From: JBGTKH01 sp041744735
GTDB lineage: Bacteria; Planctomycetota; Planctomycetia; Pirellulales; Pirellulaceae
DNA: 8,971 bases
NCBI GenBank assembly: GCA_041744735.1
Contig: JBGTKH010000463.1
Coordinates: 1 to 8,971 of the forward strand
Direction: 5' to 3'
Shown here: positions 6,598 through 8,971 of the stretch, piece after piece
Position numbering within the stretch: the stretch's first letter is position 1
Layout: each line of letters opens with the position of its first letter
The notes under the pieces: generated by a model
What the model was told of the DNA's origin: nothing
The model's database searches: none
What the model saw: the letters and a program-made list of their open reading frames with translations, nothing else
Position numbers and translations under genes: made by a program

Positions 6598-8961
6598 CTA
6601 CGGACGAGGTTCGTACTGCCAGCCGGTGTTGACCACCGGGCCGCGGGTTCGCGGCGGGATGGCAAGCGGATCCAGTTCGTGTGCTGGCGGCAGATATCCG
6701 TGCGGCGGCGGCTGGTATTCGCGCACCAGCGGTTGATAATCGATCGGCGGCTGCGAGGGATCTTGGAAAACGTTCACCGGCCGCGGGTCGTAGCCGCCAT
6801 GTTGTGGTGGCGGCTCGGGCGGTGCGGGCGGCGCGACGTCCGGCGGCAGTGGCAGCGGATCGAATGGTTCGGTTGGTCCGGCCGGTGGGCTGACCGGCGC
6901 ACTCTCTTCATGGCCGGAATGAGACGCCGGCCCGTAGAGCATGTGCTGCGGATATTGGCCTTGGCTGATCGGTTCCGGCCGGCGCAAGATGAAGTTGTTC
7001 AATTCCCACGAGCGGCCGCGCAGCGAGTCTCGCCGGTCGGCATCGCGGTACGCCTGATCCGGCCAAGGACCCTCGGCCAAGTACACGCCGTTGTATTCCA
7101 ACAGCGAGCCCTTCGAGAAGTGGATTTGCTTGATGGCCAACGAGTATTCGACGACAGCGCGGAAGTAGGCGTTTTCGACTTCCGTCAGCCGACGTTGCGC
7201 GTCCAGAATCAGGTCGGTCAGCCGTGCCAATTCGGTTTGTTCGGCATCGACAAACGCGGCTTCGAGTGCCGCCAGCCGATGTTGCGCAGCCACTCGTGCG
7301 TTGAAATACGTCTGGGCTACCGCATAGGCCCGCTCCAACTCGCCAAACGCGCTGCTCAGATCGTGCACGACTTCACGTTCCTGTTCTTCCAAAATAGCCA
7401 CGTCGCGAGCCAGGTTTAGCTGGGCGTTGCGAACGGCCGCGTGGGCTTGGCGGAAGCCGATGGGCATGACGAACTCGAAACCGAGTTGCCATTCCTGGAA
7501 ATCACCGCTGACCAAGTCCTTGAAGGCATTATTCCGAGCAAATCTGTTTTCACTCGGATCACCGATGGGGATGAACTTGTCATCGAACAGCAGGTTCTTG
7601 CCAAAGCCGCGCCAGCGATAGCGGCCAAAGGCGTCCAAATTTGGCAACAGGAAGTTGCGGAACGCCAGCAGTTCTAGTTCGCGGCGTTTGATTTGCCACT
7701 TCTGCCGACGCAGCTCAACGCGCCGCGTCAGGGCTTCGCACAACACGCCGGGCCAATAGAAGTCGACTTTGGCCATCGTCGGTTCGGTGGAGGGCCGAAT
7801 CAGGCGGCCGTCGGTAATGGGCAGACCCATCATCAGCCGCAGGCGCCGTTCGTGAGCCTGCACGCCGCTGGCCGCGCGGAAGGGCAGTGTCCGCGTGCGT
7901 TCGATCAGCTTGCCGGTCAGCGCGTCTTGCACTTCGGCTTCCAATCGGAAGTACTGTTCGCGGGCTTGGGCTTCTTTGTCCGCCTCGAATCCCTTGCGTC
8001 CCTTGTTCCCTTCGATGACGCGCCACGTTTGCAGCGCCCGGTCGCGGGCGGCAATTTTGGCGTCGAGATCGCGATAGGCGAAGTACAGATCCCAATAGGC
8101 GTTCTCCACGTCGTTGACAAAGTTCCGCACGCCCAGTTCAAAATCCGCCAGACTAATGTCGGTGTTGACGCGCGCGATCAGCACGCCATTTAGAGTGCCC
8201 GGCAATCCCGGCGCCAGCGCCACGCGGCCGAACGGCCCAGCGATACGGTTAAAGTCGACTCCAGACCCTTGCAACAGCGGATGACGAAACTCCGCGTCCA
8301 GCAGCACGTCCCACGCACCACTCAGCGGGTTACCCGGCGTGTTGTTGAAATCGTAGTCGATCGTCTTGCCGATCGTATATCGCGTGCCGGTCGCCGCACG
8401 TTTGGTAATTCTGTTGTCGATGCGCCCGATGTCTTGCAACAGCGAACTGTCCACAAAAAACGGGTTGTTCACCGAGCGGTCGTTCTTCTCGAACGATCCG
8501 CTCGATGAGAACACGGCGTCAAACTGGCTCAGCGCCGCATCCACGCCGAACCGCGGGTCGGTTTCCTGTATCGCCGGGCCTTGAACTGTGCGGGTCGTGG
8601 CCGGAGATTGCAGCACCGTCCCACCGAGATCCCGCAACACTTGCGAGTTCGAGAGTGCGACTTGCACCGCCTCTTCCAGCGACACGTCCCAGAACTCGGG
8701 CGGCCCACCCTGGTGCAGCGTCAGCGGTGCCGCGGTCATCGCCACTTCGTCGTCGGCCGGCGTTTGCACGTCGGGGAATTCAATTTGCGTGGCAACGCAC
8801 TTGTAATGCTCCAAGTCCGCGTCATGGAAGCCGCAATCGGGCCGGCGCAAGATGCAGCCCGGCAGCGTCAGCCAAATCAGGGCCGCTACAGACAGGAAGG
8901 TGGCGAACGCGAGATTCAGCGGACGGCCTCGCCGCCATCTGCGCAGATTGCCGAAGCGCAC
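6598..8961 (-). CDS. TolC-family outer membrane efflux protein with lipoprotein-type N-terminus and proline-rich tail
   Basis: TolC-like proteins form the outer-membrane channel of tripartite efflux pumps or type I secretion. The frame gives 787 residues from GTG at 8961, much longer than the roughly 450-500 of classical TolC. A basic N-terminus and hydrophobic stretch (about 16-35) end in LTLPGC, so C36 could be a lipidated cysteine. Two OEP-like halves follow: about 92-385 (VSLEEAVQVALSNS at 93-106; helical ENAYWDLYFAYRDLDAKIAA at 286-305) and about 400-615 (helical 505-612). Residues 685-787 are a proline-rich tail (PLPLPPDVAPPAPPEPPP at 703-719), unusual for this family. The N-terminal wording resembles planctomycete members. 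The frame is open to the window edge (three more codons), so the true start may lie beyond base 8971. No pump partner genes are visible, so the substrate is unknown. Confidence 0.88.
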   Translation of the reverse strand: MRFGNLRRWRRGRPLNLAFATFLSVAALIWLTLPGCILRRPDCGFHDADLEHYKCVATQIEFPDVQTPADDEVAMTAAPLTLHQGGPPEFWDVSLEEAVQVALSNSQVLRDLGGTVLQSPATTRTVQGPAIQETDPRFGVDAALSQFDAVFSSSGSFEKNDRSVNNPFFVDSSLLQDIGRIDNRITKRAATGTRYTIGKTIDYDFNNTPGNPLSGAWDVLLDAEFRHPLLQGSGVDFNRIAGPFGRVALAPGLPGTLNGVLIARVNTDISLADFELGVRNFVNDVENAYWDLYFAYRDLDAKIAARDRALQTWRVIEGNKGRKGFEADKEAQAREQYFRLEAEVQDALTGKLIERTRTLPFRAASGVQAHERRLRLMMGLPITDGRLIRPSTEPTMAKVDFYWPGVLCEALTRRVELRRQKWQIKRRELELLAFRNFLLPNLDAFGRYRWRGFGKNLLFDDKFIPIGDPSENRFARNNAFKDLVSGDFQEWQLGFEFVMPIGFRQAHAAVRNAQLNLARDVAILEEQEREVVHDLSSAFGELERAYAVAQTYFNARVAAQHRLAALEAAFVDAEQTELARLTDLILDAQRRLTEVENAYFRAVVEYSLAIKQIHFSKGSLLEYNGVYLAEGPWPDQAYRDADRRDSLRGRSWELNNFILRRPEPISQGQYPQHMLYGPASHSGHEESAPVSPPAGPTEPFDPLPLPPDVAPPAPPEPPPQHGGYDPRPVNVFQDPSQPPIDYQPLVREYQPPPHGYLPPAHELDPLAIPPRTRGPVVNTGWQYEPRP

Positions 8962-8971
8962 GTCGCGATAC

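Noticed and set aside
6448..7419. 323-codon plus-strand ORF starting in the intergenic stretch and running opposite the TolC-like gene
   Set aside because: Arginine-rich composition and the long overlap with the conserved TolC-like gene indicate a shadow. There is no ribosome site or domain.
1..8971. CRISPR array, tRNA or rRNA genes, insertion sequences, integrase or attachment sites
   Set aside because: I looked for regularly spaced repeats, transposase-like frames and RNA gene signatures, and saw none.

Overview
The window is GC-rich and every gene I can support lies on the minus strand, so transcription runs from high to low coordinates. It most likely comes from a planctomycete, probably of the Pirellulales type. 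The reasons are the large TolC-family protein, whose N-terminal wording (VLRDLGGT, IQETDPRFGV, FEKND) resembles what I know from that phylum, and two palindromic repeats of a kind I associate with planctomycete genomes. This assignment is from memory, not from a search.

Layout in transcription order. At 6598-8961 (reading frame open to the window edge) is an outer-membrane-efflux (TolC-like) protein with a lipoprotein-type N-terminus and a long proline-rich tail. A 320-base gene-free stretch follows (6278-6597), containing an inverted repeat and perhaps a weak promoter. Then comes a type I restriction-modification operon: hsdR (3872-6277, GTG start), a 94-base gap filled by a long imperfect hairpin repeat, hsdM (2275-3777), an ATPase-like protein with a Schlafen/AlbA_2 domain (596-2278, GTG start overlapping the hsdM stop by four bases), a 167-base spacer with a possible 31-codon ORF, and the first 142 codons of hsdS (1-428), cut by the left edge.

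How the genes fit together: HsdM and HsdS should form the sequence-specific adenine methyltransferase, and HsdR adds the ATP-driven translocase and nuclease. The HsdR C-terminus and subunit sizes look like the EcoAI/EcoEI (type IB) group. The extra gene between hsdM and hsdS is the most interesting item. Its first domain keeps the spacing of the three acidic residues known as the catalytic triad of Schlafen RNases, followed by a GHKL-like ATPase module and a probable winged helix. By position it resembles PrrC/RloC-type RNases linked to type I hsd operons, so a backup RNase or a regulator of the restriction system is a reasonable hypothesis. A second notable item is a palindromic repeat lying in frame inside hsdR, in the linker before the C-terminal domain.
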